Shown in pieces: positions 19,601 through 27,876 of a stretch of 64,000 bases of DNA. Position 1 is the first letter of the stretch. Every line of letters starts with the position of its first letter. Below the pieces are notes generated by a model. The model saw nothing but the letters and a program-made list of their open reading frames with translations. It searched no databases and was not told the origin of the DNA. The translations under genes were made by a program, and so were the position numbers. The stretch comes from a bacterium (GTDB lineage: Bacteria > Fidelibacterota > Marinisomatia > Marinisomatales > JAHJCW01), in contig JANQGY010000013.1 of the NCBI GenBank assembly GCA_028282845.1, positions 385,350 to 449,349 on the forward strand, written 5' to 3'.

Positions 19601-19687
19601 GTTGTTAGCCCTGACGGTCAAGAGATTGAGATCAAGTTCAAGAAATTACAACAGTATTTGAATCAGGGATATACTCAAGTATCCTAA
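16631..19687 (+). CDS. secA: Preprotein translocase ATPase SecA
   Basis: 1018 residues. The P-loop region is MKTGEGKTLVATMP, the DEAD-type box is VDEVDSVLIDEARTPL and the C-terminal motor motifs (TNMAGRGTDIKLG, GRSGRQGDPG) are intact. There is a charged insertion of about 60 residues in the first motor domain (near 285-345), as in FCB-group SecA. The protein drives secretion through SecYEG. The C-terminus ends in DGQEIEIKFKKLQQYLNQGY and lacks the zinc-binding CxCGSGKxYKxCH tail that binds SecB in many bacteria. It is preceded by a 114-base gap that should hold its promoter. Confidence 0.97.
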   Translation: MSILTKVLGTKSEREIKSLWPIVNEIKQIAEGLRNKSDDELVKRTQEIKTEIITARENIENELKSKRVDKEEAKKQILKIEQQKVDEFMPEAFAMVKETCRRLIGESWLVVGQEIKWEMDPYDVQLIGAIVLHRGKIAEMKTGEGKTLVATMPMFLNALTGRGAHLITVNDYLAQRDAEWMGEIYKRLGLTVGFILNTMDNNQRRAAYNCDITYGTNNEFGFDYLRDNMALAPEDQVQRGHAYAIVDEVDSVLIDEARTPLIISGSVDAPVDSSYKELKPAVQMLYRRQNTLVSELVREAENLLKEEKDAEAGLKLLQANRGMPKHPRLMKLFQEPGMIKLMRSVESDYIRDKKLHEVDDDLYFSVDEKSHVMDITDKGRLTLSPDNPETFVIPDLGELLNDVDNREGLNPTERAQEIEKVHQLHAERSGKIHNFNQLLRAYSMYEKDVEYVVQNGKVLIVDEFTGRILPGRRYSEGLHQALEAKENVTIERETQTLATITIQNYFRLYDKLSGMTGTAETESEEFGSIYDLDVTVIPTNVAVVREDHEDLVYKTKREKYNAVIDEIAECHQKGQPTLVGTITVEVSELLSRMLKRKGIPHNVLNAKHHQREAEIVQRAGQSGAVTIATNMAGRGTDIKLGNGVKEAGGLHIIGTERHESRRIDLQLRGRSGRQGDPGSSRFYLSLEDDLMRLFGSDRVAAIMDRLGVAEGEVIAAGMVTRAISNAQKKVETRNFGIRKHLLEYDDVMNQQRQVVYDIRNQALHGENMKDTVMEFIEDYIEDELSSVAEQSINEWDWTTLRQNMSSHLMVDANLDVIAKDKSESDITIDDVRQYILEQAQSMYAAREALLPPEVMRKFERFVILRTIDEKWKDHLYAMDQIREGINLRAYGQKNPLLEYKSEGFGLFQDMMKDLNRVSVQRMFRTQIQGVEQTPETVQQGARNVQIQHRDTTGMGFAGQPEQKEQANRPQGATKAPIKVDQKLGRNDKIKVVSPDGQEIEIKFKKLQQYLNQGYTQVS

Positions 19688-19710
19688 TTTTTTGTAACTT
19701 TGCAGCATAT

Positions 19711-19793
19711 ACCGGGATGGCGGAATTGGTAGACGCGCTAGATTTAGGATCTAGTCTCCTTTGGAGGTGAGGGTTCGAGTCCCTTTCCCGGTA
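19711..19793 (+). tRNA. tRNA-Leu, anticodon UAG (reads CUA)
   Basis: The acceptor arms ACCGGGA (19711-19717) and TCCCGGT (19786-19792) pair fully, with discriminator A and no encoded CCA. The anticodon stem CTAGA/TCTAG encloses the loop TTTAGGA, giving anticodon TAG. A long variable arm (CTCCTTTGGAG) and the T-arm GGTTCGAGTCC mark it as a class II leucine tRNA. TAACTTTG at 19695-19702 resembles the -7 promoter element of Bacteroidota, without a matching TTTG at the right distance upstream. Confidence 0.95.
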
Positions 19794-19884
19794 CTCATCT
19801 ACGCTATAGCTACGTTGAGCAAGCCAATACTGATCCAAGTATAATGGAGTTTGAGCTTGTCTATCGTAAGATAGTGTAGATAGA

Positions 19885-19899
19885 TCCCCTTCCCGGTAC
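19885..19899 (+). repeat. Near-copy of the tRNA-Leu 3' end
   Basis: The 15 bases TCCCCTTCCCGGTAC match the tRNA-Leu 3' end at 19780-19794 (TCCCTTTCCCGGTAC) with one difference, 105 bases downstream. The sequence between contains a small hairpin (CTATC-GTAA-GATAG, 19861-19874) and no gene. It could be an attachment-site scar or the remnant of a second tRNA copy. Confidence 0.6.
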
Positions 19900-19939
19900 A
19901 AAAATCAAAATTCAATAATGTACTGAAGAGCACTCATTT

Positions 19940-22900
19940 TTACATGAGTGTTCTTACTAAACCGCCAAAACGATTATCAATGTTAAAACCCTTGTTATAA
20001 AATAATCCGGCTTGGAAGAAACCAACGGTTATATAATTATATCGTTTGTTTCTCAAACGGTTAAATAATTCATCAAGCAAATGACTGCTCAAATGTCGTT
20101 TCTGATATTTGGGATGTATGACGATCCGTTCTAAATAGGCGGTTGTATCATCAACCTTTTTCCAAAATGTGCCACCGATCAATTGGTTATTGGCGTTGAA
20201 CAACAGTAAAAATTCGTGCTGTTGCGTGAAAACTGCCGATAGATTTGAATTCAATAATAATGATTGAAACTTAGCTATCTCCTTAGGATGATTAGGCTGT
20301 CTGATCTGATGATGTTCTCCAAAACTATCGCTGACTCCGGAGATTAATTCAATTTTCCCCTCTGTATCTGATTCCCAAACAAATTCCGTACCTTCTTTAG
20401 GACTGTCTATATGTTCAAAAAGTATGCGGGTTATGAAATATTTGTCGTCCTCATTTGGATTGACTTTTTTGATAGTTAAATTGATATGTTCCTCCAGTTC
20501 AAGTGCGGAGATTGTCTTGGCCCGTAAGCCCTTCTGAATTAATAATAATTCGTTTTGTAACTTTTCATTTGAATCCTTAAAAGCCGTCATCAGAAAATAT
20601 CTGATTCGGGTTTCAGGATAATCATCAATTAATTCGGCAAGATTATAATCTTGATAGAGCTGTCTGATCATTGTGCTACGGGCTTGAAGAGTTGCCTGTG
20701 GATTTAATGCCAACCATCGTTCATAGCGTAAAGATGCAAACACCACTTGTTTGGTTAGTAAACCATTCTCATTGATCTCATCAATAAAATTATAGATTCT
20801 TGATTTACTCAAGCCGTTTTTGTTTGAGTCACCTAATTCTGTTGCAACTATTTTGAGTATGTCAATTCCTGTCCGGACTCTGACCGTTTGCAAAAGCGCA
20901 CAAAATATAACTTCCCAGTCGGCAACATGGGGTAATCCCGTGTACTCCTTTTCAGTTTGAAGGATGAATTTTTCGTATAACGATGTAAATAATTGCAGTT
21001 TATTTTCAAGGGGAGCTTTATCTGAAATGGATATTAGCCTAGTGCCGATTGCATAATCAAATTCCGGGATAATTAAATTTTTGATTGAAGAATTTGCAAT
21101 ATAAAGCGAGAAATTGGTTCGGTTATAAAAACTGAAATAAGCCATTAATCCGTTCCACACAAAATGCATCCAACGTAATTCCCAAATGTCTGTATTGTCA
21201 CCGGAACTGATTTGAGACCTATTTCTTTCTAAGTACTGAAATAATGTTTCACCTTGTATATATTCTTCCGCAAATACTTTATAATCAGACCAATAACCGC
21301 CAAAGTCCTCTACAAGTTTTATACCCTTGCTCGATGATCCGGTGGTGATTAGCCATTTTACTTCGTTAGTGATCAGCTCATCGCTAAGATCATTATTATA
21401 ATTGATGACAAAATTATAATTGTTCAGACTTCTCGTTTGAATGGTAATCCTAAATACAGACTTTCCATGATTGCTTCCAAGATGCATGATCCAAACTCCG
21501 CGCGTTTGGATATCATCTAACTCTACGATTTTATAACTAGTCAGAAGAAAAATTGCTTCTTTCAACAATGTGGTATTTGTTATCGAAGATAATAAAACTT
21601 GTTTGTGTCTTTCTTCAACATTTGGATCGAAAACAATCACATCGCTCCAAGTATATTCTTCTCCGGTATCAGTGTCTATTGCGTTTTGTCGATTGTCTCC
21701 CAACCATATCCTGAATCCGTTTATCAATTTGTTAATTAACAAATTTGTCAGATTAAACCATTCTTGTGAACGGTGCGATAAATTCCATTTAACTAATTCG
21801 GATCTTGCCCATTTAAATTCGGTTGGGTGATTAATACCAAACTCGGTTATCGTATTCAATAAGGCTTCAATCAATATTTTTTCGTTAGCGGTAAAATCAT
21901 TGGAATGATGTCTCAATTCTGCTAATTTATCTAAAATACTCTTGAAATGATGTTGTTTTAAAAGCCGGACATCTAAAGCTAAATCCTTTAATATTTTCGG
22001 ATTTTCAGAAGAATTATAAATTTCAGTCAAATATTCAATAAAAGCCTCGCCCGTAAGATAGGGAGTCATTACCTCAAGGGCGCGAATCCGAATCTTAAAA
22101 TCGGTATGATAGCGGAGTCTCTTCAAAATGGTAAGCGCCAAATCAACAAGTTCCCGTTTATCAATACTTAATAATTTTGAAAAATAATTTATAGCAATTG
22201 AGATATTATAACCTGTTGTATTCAGTAGAATTACTGCTGATTGATGAATAGTTTCAAGATCAAAAATTTTGTCCCGCAATGCTGTTTTAATTGCATCAAT
22301 GAATGTTGTGGGGATATTTGCTGTACCGGGTTTGAAGTTTATTCTGCTAAAATTTATATCTTGAATTTCTTCAAAGGCGTTAGGCAAAATTGCCTGAAAA
22401 CCAAAAAATTCAACAAATGTCTGATTGCCAATCCACAATTTTGGGTTTACCATCTTTCTGATATCCACTACATTATTTCTTATATAATAGCGGTAGTCAC
22501 CGATTATAATATCCGCATCATTGAAGACTACAGATAGATTCTTGTCCGTATTTCTAATACTTAGGGTATTGCCGTCCCAAATCAAATCGTTATAAATCAT
22601 TCTCGATTTTCGCAAGAGCCATTTAGGAATGCGTATTTCGTTTCCATCAACGATTAAAGAGTGATAGTCTTTTTCATATAGCGGTGCGATGTATTTATCA
22701 AAATTTTTTAATATTATCTTACGCTTATAGGTTTTTTTGAGGGTCAATTCGTTTTTATCTGCCGAAAAGTTGCGCTCAATCAGAGCATAATTAACAATAC
22801 GTTCATGTTGGGCTAAAAAGCTATTCACAGACTGTATTAAGGAGCTGAAATATTCTGAAATATTTAGGTCATTTTCCTGCTCAAAATTCTTAAGCCATTT

Positions 22901-24520
22901 TTTATCAGGATAGATTAAAACGGTATTATAAGGTTGTCCGTCTCCAACAAGAAATACTGATTTCACCACTTCAAAGTCTTGAAAAAGGTTCTCAATTTTT
23001 TGCGGGGAAATCGTGATTCCCCGGCTGTTCTTATAGATTTCTTTTTTTCTGTCAATAATAAAATAGTGACCGCCATCTTCCTTGAATATATCGCCGGTAT
23101 GGAACCATCCGTTTCTGAGAGCGGAAGCCTTTTCGGTGCCATGATAATGACTTATTACGTATGGTCCCTTAAGCAATAATTCGTCATCTTGCCCCAGTTT
23201 TAATTCAATACCGGGTAGTGGTTTACCAACCGAATCTTTGATATAGTCGTTTTCGGGAGTCATCGTTATCCCACCGGTCGCTTCGGTCATGCCGTAACCG
23301 CTCAATAATTGAATACCATTTTTTTGGAAAAAGGTAAAGATGTCCGGATCAAGGTAACCGGCAGCCGATAAACCTAAGCGTAATTTACCTCCGGTAACTC
23401 GATCTATATATTTTTTTAGGTTATTTTGATCAATGTCTGAAGATTGAACTGTTAATGTTTCATATAATTGAAACCACCTTTTTGGAATACTTATAAAGAT
23501 GGTGGGCCTAACAACAGTCATATTTTTTAATAAGGATTTAAACGAAGGTGATTCGGCAAAACAATAGGTTGCTCCCCAAAATATTGCCCCCATGAGTTCC
23601 AGATAACGACCAAAAGTATGGTATAATGGCAAGTAGCATAAAAAAGAATCATCACTGCAAATATTAGGTAGTGCCAAAGCGCGTGCAAATCGTTTAGTAA
23701 TAATATTACCCTGCGTAAAAATAATTCCCTTGGGATTTGCGGTTGTTCCCGATGTGTACATTATCGTAGCGTCAGTGTCCATTTGGAATTTCTGTAGGCG
23801 ATGATCCAATTTGCCTTTATCCATCTCATGCCCCAATTCATTAAATGCCTGCCATGATAAGGGACTTTCAAGTAAATTGGTTTTTAATAGTGATATTATT
23901 TTAAGATGTTCAAAATCATTACTAACGTATTTCAGTGAATTGATCTGTTCGCTACCATCAACAAATAAATGAGTTATTTTGGAATGCCGTAATATATATT
24001 TTAAATGATCCCGAGAAACATTTGTCGGTATTGGTACGATTTTAAAATTAAACGATAGACAAGCCAGATCAATTAGTGCCGTTTCAATGCTATTGGGCAT
24101 ATATAATCCGATTACCGGATCCTTAACATTCTCAGTTAAGGCCATTAAGGATAACCCTATGGAACCTATCAATTGCCAGGCATCCGAGTAGGTTATTTCA
24201 TCAATTTTTTTACCGCTAATAAGCTTGAATAATGGTTGTGTAGAATATCGTTCCGCTCTTTGCTTGAGCATGAATCCGGTATGGTAATTAGACTTGAGCA
24301 CTAATTTGAATAATGCACTTAGCCATTTTTCCTGTAATTCTGAATTGTAAAAAAGATTATTTACAGCCGGTAAATGACCGCACTCAAGGAAAGCGTGAAT
24401 CAATTCATTTTGATAATTTCCGTCTATCAATTTTTCGGCGATTTTGATTAAATCGGTTACCGAAAATGACAGATTATTTGCAAATGCGGATTTAAGGACT
24501 AAATCAATTTCTTTTTGCAT
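19940..24520 (-). CDS. Giant AMP-binding (acyl-CoA synthetase-like) and GNAT fusion protein
   Basis: 1526 residues. Residues about 75-600 form an adenylate-forming domain close to long-chain acyl-CoA synthetases: MYTSGTTANPKG (254-265), GYGMTEA (408-414), HTGD (474-477), DRKKEIYKNSRG (490-501) and a basic A10 region LTLKKTYKRK (592-601). The last 110 residues (about 1415-1526) are a GNAT acetyltransferase with LIGGTF, RIVIHPKYQKRHLSSHLL and a final FYNKGF. The 800 residues between contain a helical repeat-like stretch (about 785-930) and a section at about 1025-1165 that faintly recalls aminoglycoside-kinase-like folds (EEYIQGETL at 1085-1093) but has no visible HxD catalytic loop. Probably a cytoplasmic acyl-activating enzyme of unknown substrate. 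It is monocistronic, with no signal peptide. Confidence 0.85.
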   Translation of the reverse strand: MQKEIDLVLKSAFANNLSFSVTDLIKIAEKLIDGNYQNELIHAFLECGHLPAVNNLFYNSELQEKWLSALFKLVLKSNYHTGFMLKQRAERYSTQPLFKLISGKKIDEITYSDAWQLIGSIGLSLMALTENVKDPVIGLYMPNSIETALIDLACLSFNFKIVPIPTNVSRDHLKYILRHSKITHLFVDGSEQINSLKYVSNDFEHLKIISLLKTNLLESPLSWQAFNELGHEMDKGKLDHRLQKFQMDTDATIMYTSGTTANPKGIIFTQGNIITKRFARALALPNICSDDSFLCYLPLYHTFGRYLELMGAIFWGATYCFAESPSFKSLLKNMTVVRPTIFISIPKRWFQLYETLTVQSSDIDQNNLKKYIDRVTGGKLRLGLSAAGYLDPDIFTFFQKNGIQLLSGYGMTEATGGITMTPENDYIKDSVGKPLPGIELKLGQDDELLLKGPYVISHYHGTEKASALRNGWFHTGDIFKEDGGHYFIIDRKKEIYKNSRGITISPQKIENLFQDFEVVKSVFLVGDGQPYNTVLIYPDKKWLKNFEQENDLNISEYFSSLIQSVNSFLAQHERIVNYALIERNFSADKNELTLKKTYKRKIILKNFDKYIAPLYEKDYHSLIVDGNEIRIPKWLLRKSRMIYNDLIWDGNTLSIRNTDKNLSVVFNDADIIIGDYRYYIRNNVVDIRKMVNPKLWIGNQTFVEFFGFQAILPNAFEEIQDINFSRINFKPGTANIPTTFIDAIKTALRDKIFDLETIHQSAVILLNTTGYNISIAINYFSKLLSIDKRELVDLALTILKRLRYHTDFKIRIRALEVMTPYLTGEAFIEYLTEIYNSSENPKILKDLALDVRLLKQHHFKSILDKLAELRHHSNDFTANEKILIEALLNTITEFGINHPTEFKWARSELVKWNLSHRSQEWFNLTNLLINKLINGFRIWLGDNRQNAIDTDTGEEYTWSDVIVFDPNVEERHKQVLLSSITNTTLLKEAIFLLTSYKIVELDDIQTRGVWIMHLGSNHGKSVFRITIQTRSLNNYNFVINYNNDLSDELITNEVKWLITTGSSSKGIKLVEDFGGYWSDYKVFAEEYIQGETLFQYLERNRSQISSGDNTDIWELRWMHFVWNGLMAYFSFYNRTNFSLYIANSSIKNLIIPEFDYAIGTRLISISDKAPLENKLQLFTSLYEKFILQTEKEYTGLPHVADWEVIFCALLQTVRVRTGIDILKIVATELGDSNKNGLSKSRIYNFIDEINENGLLTKQVVFASLRYERWLALNPQATLQARSTMIRQLYQDYNLAELIDDYPETRIRYFLMTAFKDSNEKLQNELLLIQKGLRAKTISALELEEHINLTIKKVNPNEDDKYFITRILFEHIDSPKEGTEFVWESDTEGKIELISGVSDSFGEHHQIRQPNHPKEIAKFQSLLLNSNLSAVFTQQHEFLLLFNANNQLIGGTFWKKVDDTTAYLERIVIHPKYQKRHLSSHLLDELFNRLRNKRYNYITVGFFQAGLFYNKGFNIDNRFGGLVRTLM

Positions 24521-24606
24521 GGCTAAAATCTAATTCTAATTTTCAATAAATATAAATTTTATTAGTAATTAGTATTGTCTATAAATTTGGCTAAATTCAT
24601 TCGAAG

Positions 24607-26412
24607 ATGACTTTAGAAATTGCCATTGTACTACTTATTATCGGAATTGCCTTTGCACTATTTGTAACAGAAACTTTTCCGATTGACGTAACCGCGCTTA
24701 CCATTTTGGGAGTATTAATGCTCATCGGCTTTATTACTCCAATTGATGCCATTAAAGGTTTTTCCAACCCGGCTGTTATCACGATTGCAGCTTTGTTCAT
24801 CCTGAGCCATTCATTGCATAAATCCGGTATTTTGGAATTTTTAGTTTTACGAATGATCAAGATCGGTGCAAAATCAAAAGTGATAGGCTTGATCATTTAT
24901 CTGTTATCAATTGCGATTGCTTCCGCCTTTGTCAACAATACGGCAATTGTAGCGGTATTTATTCCGATTACGATTCGGGTCGCGCAAAAGTTTGATGTAA
25001 ATCCATCCAAGGTTCTAATTCCGTTGTCTTATGCTGCAATTCTCGGGGGTACTTTGACTTTGGTTGGTACATCTACCAATATTTTGGTCAATTCGCTCTT
25101 GATCGAAAAGAGCGCATTCGAACCTTTGGGAATGTTCGAATTCACAAAATACAGCGTAATTCAATTGACAATCGGTTTATTATACGTAGTATTTATAGTG
25201 TCGCGCTTTCTGCCCGATCGCAAGGTGTCATCAAGCTTGACACAGAGTTACCAAATGGGAGAATATCTAACTGAGATGCGCATCAGAGAGAATTCGCCAT
25301 TGATCGGGAAAACCTGTCTGCAGCGTAATTTAAATCGCAATTTTGATGTTACTGTTTTGGATATTGTACGTGATGGCGAACTCATATCTAAAAATATCAG
25401 AAATTTGGTGTTGCAGGAGAACGATGTTCTATTTGTCCGTGGTTCCGTAGAAAACTTCCTTAGAATGAAAGATTTGGAACGTGTTGCATTACTGACCGAT
25501 GAGAAATTAACTGAAAAAGAATTAGTGCAAGATGACAATGTTTTAGTAGAATGTTTGTTAACGGATAAATCCGAGATCACCGGCAAAAGTTTAATGACTG
25601 TGAATTTCCGCCGTAAGTTCGGCGGATTTGTTTTGGCTATTAAACGTGAAGGTGAGATATTGCGTGAAAAAATTGCCCATATTATACTGCGAACTTTTGA
25701 TACTTTACTGATTTACGGCTCACGCCGGAATATTGATCGGATTGCCGAGAATGATGGATTCTTAGTTCTTGAAGAAATTGATACTCAGCTAAAAAAGCAT
25801 AGATTATGGGGATTGGGAATAGTAGTTATTATAACTATCGTATTCTTATCGGCAATTAGGGCTGTGCCCATTTTGCCGGGAACGATTATCGGTGTAACCG
25901 TCCTATTGATTTTTAGAGTTCTTTCACCGAATGAAGCATATAACTCTATCCATTGGCAAGTCATAATTTTTATTGCCGCCCTGATTCCCTTGGGACAGGT
26001 AATACAAACTAGTGGAACGGCCGATTGGATTGGTAATTTAATTTATAATTTAGCGAATCTTGTTCCTGAGACTTATCAGGCATTAATGCTACTGAGCATA
26101 ATTTATTTGGTGACGATGATCTTGACCGAGGTGTCTTCCAACGCGGCTACAGCGATCTTAATGACCCCAATCGCGTTTGTGGTGGCAGCCAAGATGGGTT
26201 TAGAACCGCGTCCCTTTATATTCGCAATTTGTTTTGCTGCGTCTGCTTCCTTTATTACGCCAATCGGTTATCAGACGAACTTGATGGTTTATGGTCCGGG
26301 AGGCTATAAATTTACCGATTACATGAAAGTCGGTTTCCCTTTGGCTATCCTCTTTTGGTTACTTGCCACCGCCTTGATACCGGTGATTTGGCCGTTTACT
26401 CCGATTAGTTAA
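24607..26412 (+). CDS. SLC13/DASS-type anion transporter with internal RCK_C domains
   Basis: 601 residues with two groups of membrane helices separated by a soluble section. The family motif VNNTAIVAVFIPI appears at about residue 100 and GGTLTLVGTSTNILVNS at about 157-173; the second half repeats it with EVSSNAATAILMTPI near residue 506. Residues about 215-395 hold two RCK_C (TrkA_C) domains, recognised by NFDVTVLDIVRDGE and GFVLAIKREGE. Such proteins carry sulfate, phosphate or dicarboxylates with sodium; the substrate cannot be read from the sequence. It stands alone between divergent and downstream operons. Confidence 0.88.
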   Translation: MTLEIAIVLLIIGIAFALFVTETFPIDVTALTILGVLMLIGFITPIDAIKGFSNPAVITIAALFILSHSLHKSGILEFLVLRMIKIGAKSKVIGLIIYLLSIAIASAFVNNTAIVAVFIPITIRVAQKFDVNPSKVLIPLSYAAILGGTLTLVGTSTNILVNSLLIEKSAFEPLGMFEFTKYSVIQLTIGLLYVVFIVSRFLPDRKVSSSLTQSYQMGEYLTEMRIRENSPLIGKTCLQRNLNRNFDVTVLDIVRDGELISKNIRNLVLQENDVLFVRGSVENFLRMKDLERVALLTDEKLTEKELVQDDNVLVECLLTDKSEITGKSLMTVNFRRKFGGFVLAIKREGEILREKIAHIILRTFDTLLIYGSRRNIDRIAENDGFLVLEEIDTQLKKHRLWGLGIVVIITIVFLSAIRAVPILPGTIIGVTVLLIFRVLSPNEAYNSIHWQVIIFIAALIPLGQVIQTSGTADWIGNLIYNLANLVPETYQALMLLSIIYLVTMILTEVSSNAATAILMTPIAFVVAAKMGLEPRPFIFAICFAASASFITPIGYQTNLMVYGPGGYKFTDYMKVGFPLAILFWLLATALIPVIWPFTPIS

Positions 26413-26485
26413 ATAGTATTTGAAATTGTAACTAAATATTTAATAATTCATCAAAATATCAAACTGTTTCATAGAGGAAAATAAA

Positions 26486-26821
26486 ATGAGTGAAAGTAAA
26501 AATCTTACAATTTTTAATGATGAGAATTGGGGAACTGAAGTTGGCAACAGCAAGCAGCTTACAATTGTTGATGTATGGGCTCCATGGTGTGGTCCCTGCC
26601 GTGTGATCGGACCGGTAATGGAAGAGCTTGCCGATGATTACGCCGGTAAAATAAAGGTGGGAAAACTAAATGCCGATGATAATGCTATGGCTCATCAGTT
26701 GGGCGTATCAGGTATCCCGACGATTCTTTTTATGCGAGAGGGGCAAGAGGTGGATCGCGTGGTTGGCGCTGTTCCCAAGCAGATGTTAATTGATAAAATT
26801 GAATATCATTTAGCGGGATAA
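26486..26821 (+). CDS. trxA: Thioredoxin
   Basis: 111 residues with the active site WCGPC (Cys35 and Cys38) in VWAPWCGPCRVI and the cis-proline segment SGIPTILFM near residue 80. It lacks a signal peptide, so it is a cytoplasmic dithiol reductase. A purine-rich leader (AGAGGAAAATAAA) precedes the ATG. It is 23 bases upstream of a sigma factor gene and is the first member of a run of redox-related small genes extending to 28819. Confidence 0.96.
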   Translation: MSESKNLTIFNDENWGTEVGNSKQLTIVDVWAPWCGPCRVIGPVMEELADDYAGKIKVGKLNADDNAMAHQLGVSGIPTILFMREGQEVDRVVGAVPKQMLIDKIEYHLAG

Positions 26822-26844
26822 GCAAAAACTTGGTTTAATTTACA

Positions 26845-27447
26845 TTGACTGAAAATATTCCAGAAAAGACATTGATTGCTCAAGCTCAAAAGGGTGATAA
26901 AAAGGCTTTATCCCGATTAGTAAATAAATATTCTCCACGCATTTATGCGATTGCGTTCCGGTTGATGCAGAATGAAGAAGACGCCGAAGATGTTCTACAG
27001 GAAACATTCATCATAATGATCAACAAACTCAATACCTTTGAGGGTAAATCCACACTTTATACTTGGCTATACCGTGTTGCAACAAATGTGGCGTTAGGAA
27101 AATTGAGAAAGAAGAAGAATATTGATGATTCAGTGGCATTAGACAAAATCGAGTTTGAGAATCTGTCGGCACTTGATCGTTCTGATTGGCCGGACCATTT
27201 CGAAGAGAAATTTGATGCCGAGGAATTTAGAAAATGTCTTGACCGAGCCCTTGGCGAATTGCCCGATCATTATCGTGCCGTATTTATATTACGAGATTTA
27301 GAAGGACATTCAACGCGGAATACCGCTAAAATTCTTGAAATAAGCGAAGCTAACGTGAAAGTTCGTCTGATGCGGGCAAGATTGTTTCTGAGAGATCAAA
27401 TGCTGTATCACTTGAAATGTATGCAGAGAGGTGAATATGGAAGATAG
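26845..27447 (+). CDS. ECF-type RNA polymerase sigma factor
   Basis: 200 residues with region 2 (about 10-90: AIAFRLMQNEEDAEDVLQET and KSTLYTWLYRVATNVAL) and region 4 (about 130-190: LGELPDHYRAVFILRDLEGH and SEANVKVRLMRARLFLRDQM), and no region 1 or 3, which defines ECF sigma factors. The start is a TTG at 26845: an in-frame TAA lies three codons upstream and the next ATG falls inside region 2. The end overlaps the next small gene. The operon contains thioredoxin and cysteine proteins, so it may respond to redox state, but no promoter motif for autoregulation was identified. Confidence 0.9.
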   Translation: MTENIPEKTLIAQAQKGDKKALSRLVNKYSPRIYAIAFRLMQNEEDAEDVLQETFIIMINKLNTFEGKSTLYTWLYRVATNVALGKLRKKKNIDDSVALDKIEFENLSALDRSDWPDHFEEKFDAEEFRKCLDRALGELPDHYRAVFILRDLEGHSTRNTAKILEISEANVKVRLMRARLFLRDQMLYHLKCMQRGEYGR

Positions 27448-27673
27448 TATAAAAAAAATATCGGAAATATTAAATAATCAGTTGGGAGAAGATATTGATG
27501 ACAGCATGGTAAATGATCTTGCCGGCTTAGTTAAACAATGTGAAGACTGCATCGTTAATATTGATTCAGTTAAGCAGACAATTAATATAGCCCGCACCGG
27601 AGATTACGGAGTCTTGATTCCGCCGAAAGTATCTGAAAGACTATTAAAAATTTTAGATTTGGATGAAGAATGA
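27437..27673 (+). CDS. Small CxxC protein, possible anti-sigma factor
   Basis: 78 residues, predicted helical, cytoplasmic, with one CxxC pair at Cys35 and Cys38 (VKQCEDCIVNID). It overlaps the end of the sigma factor gene by 11 bases, the usual place for an anti-sigma factor, and its pattern of a helix ending in CxxC followed by another helix recalls zinc anti-sigma (zf-HC2/ZAS) domains. The histidine normally found a few residues before the pair is missing. I use the ATG at 27437 because AGAGAGGTG ends about five bases before it; a GTG at 27431 is also possible. Function is inferred from position. Confidence 0.7.
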   Translation: MEDSIKKISEILNNQLGEDIDDSMVNDLAGLVKQCEDCIVNIDSVKQTINIARTGDYGVLIPPKVSERLLKILDLDEE

Positions 27674-27876
27674 TTGATGGCAAAATTTATATTGAAGATT
27701 TGGTAAATGAGCATCCGGAAGTCATTACTCCGTTAGCGGACATGGGTATTATTTGCATCGCCTGTGGCGAACCGGTTTGGGGAACTTTAGAGGAATTAAT
27801 CAGTCAAAAAGGGTTGGATAATTCAGAAGAAATTTTAGTTAAAATCAATAATCTTATTGTTGATAATAATGAATAG
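27670..27876 (+). CDS. DUF1858-domain protein
   Basis: 68 residues that match the small DUF1858 domain (also called the hybrid-cluster-protein-associated redox disulfide domain). The characteristic part is ADMGIICIACGEPVWGTLEE (residues 23-42) with Cys29 and Cys32, followed by a helix ending in ILVKINNLI. Members occur alone or fused to redox enzymes and probably use the cysteine pair as a disulfide or metal site; their exact role is not established. Start and stop overlap both neighbours (ATGA at 27670), supporting coupled translation in this operon. Confidence 0.85.
   Translation: MIDGKIYIEDLVNEHPEVITPLADMGIICIACGEPVWGTLEELISQKGLDNSEEILVKINNLIVDNNE

Noticed and set aside
19638-19901. Minus-strand frame of 87 codons across the tRNA-Leu gene
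   Set aside because: Such frames with RDSNPH-type products are a known artefact of translating the antisense strand of tRNA genes.
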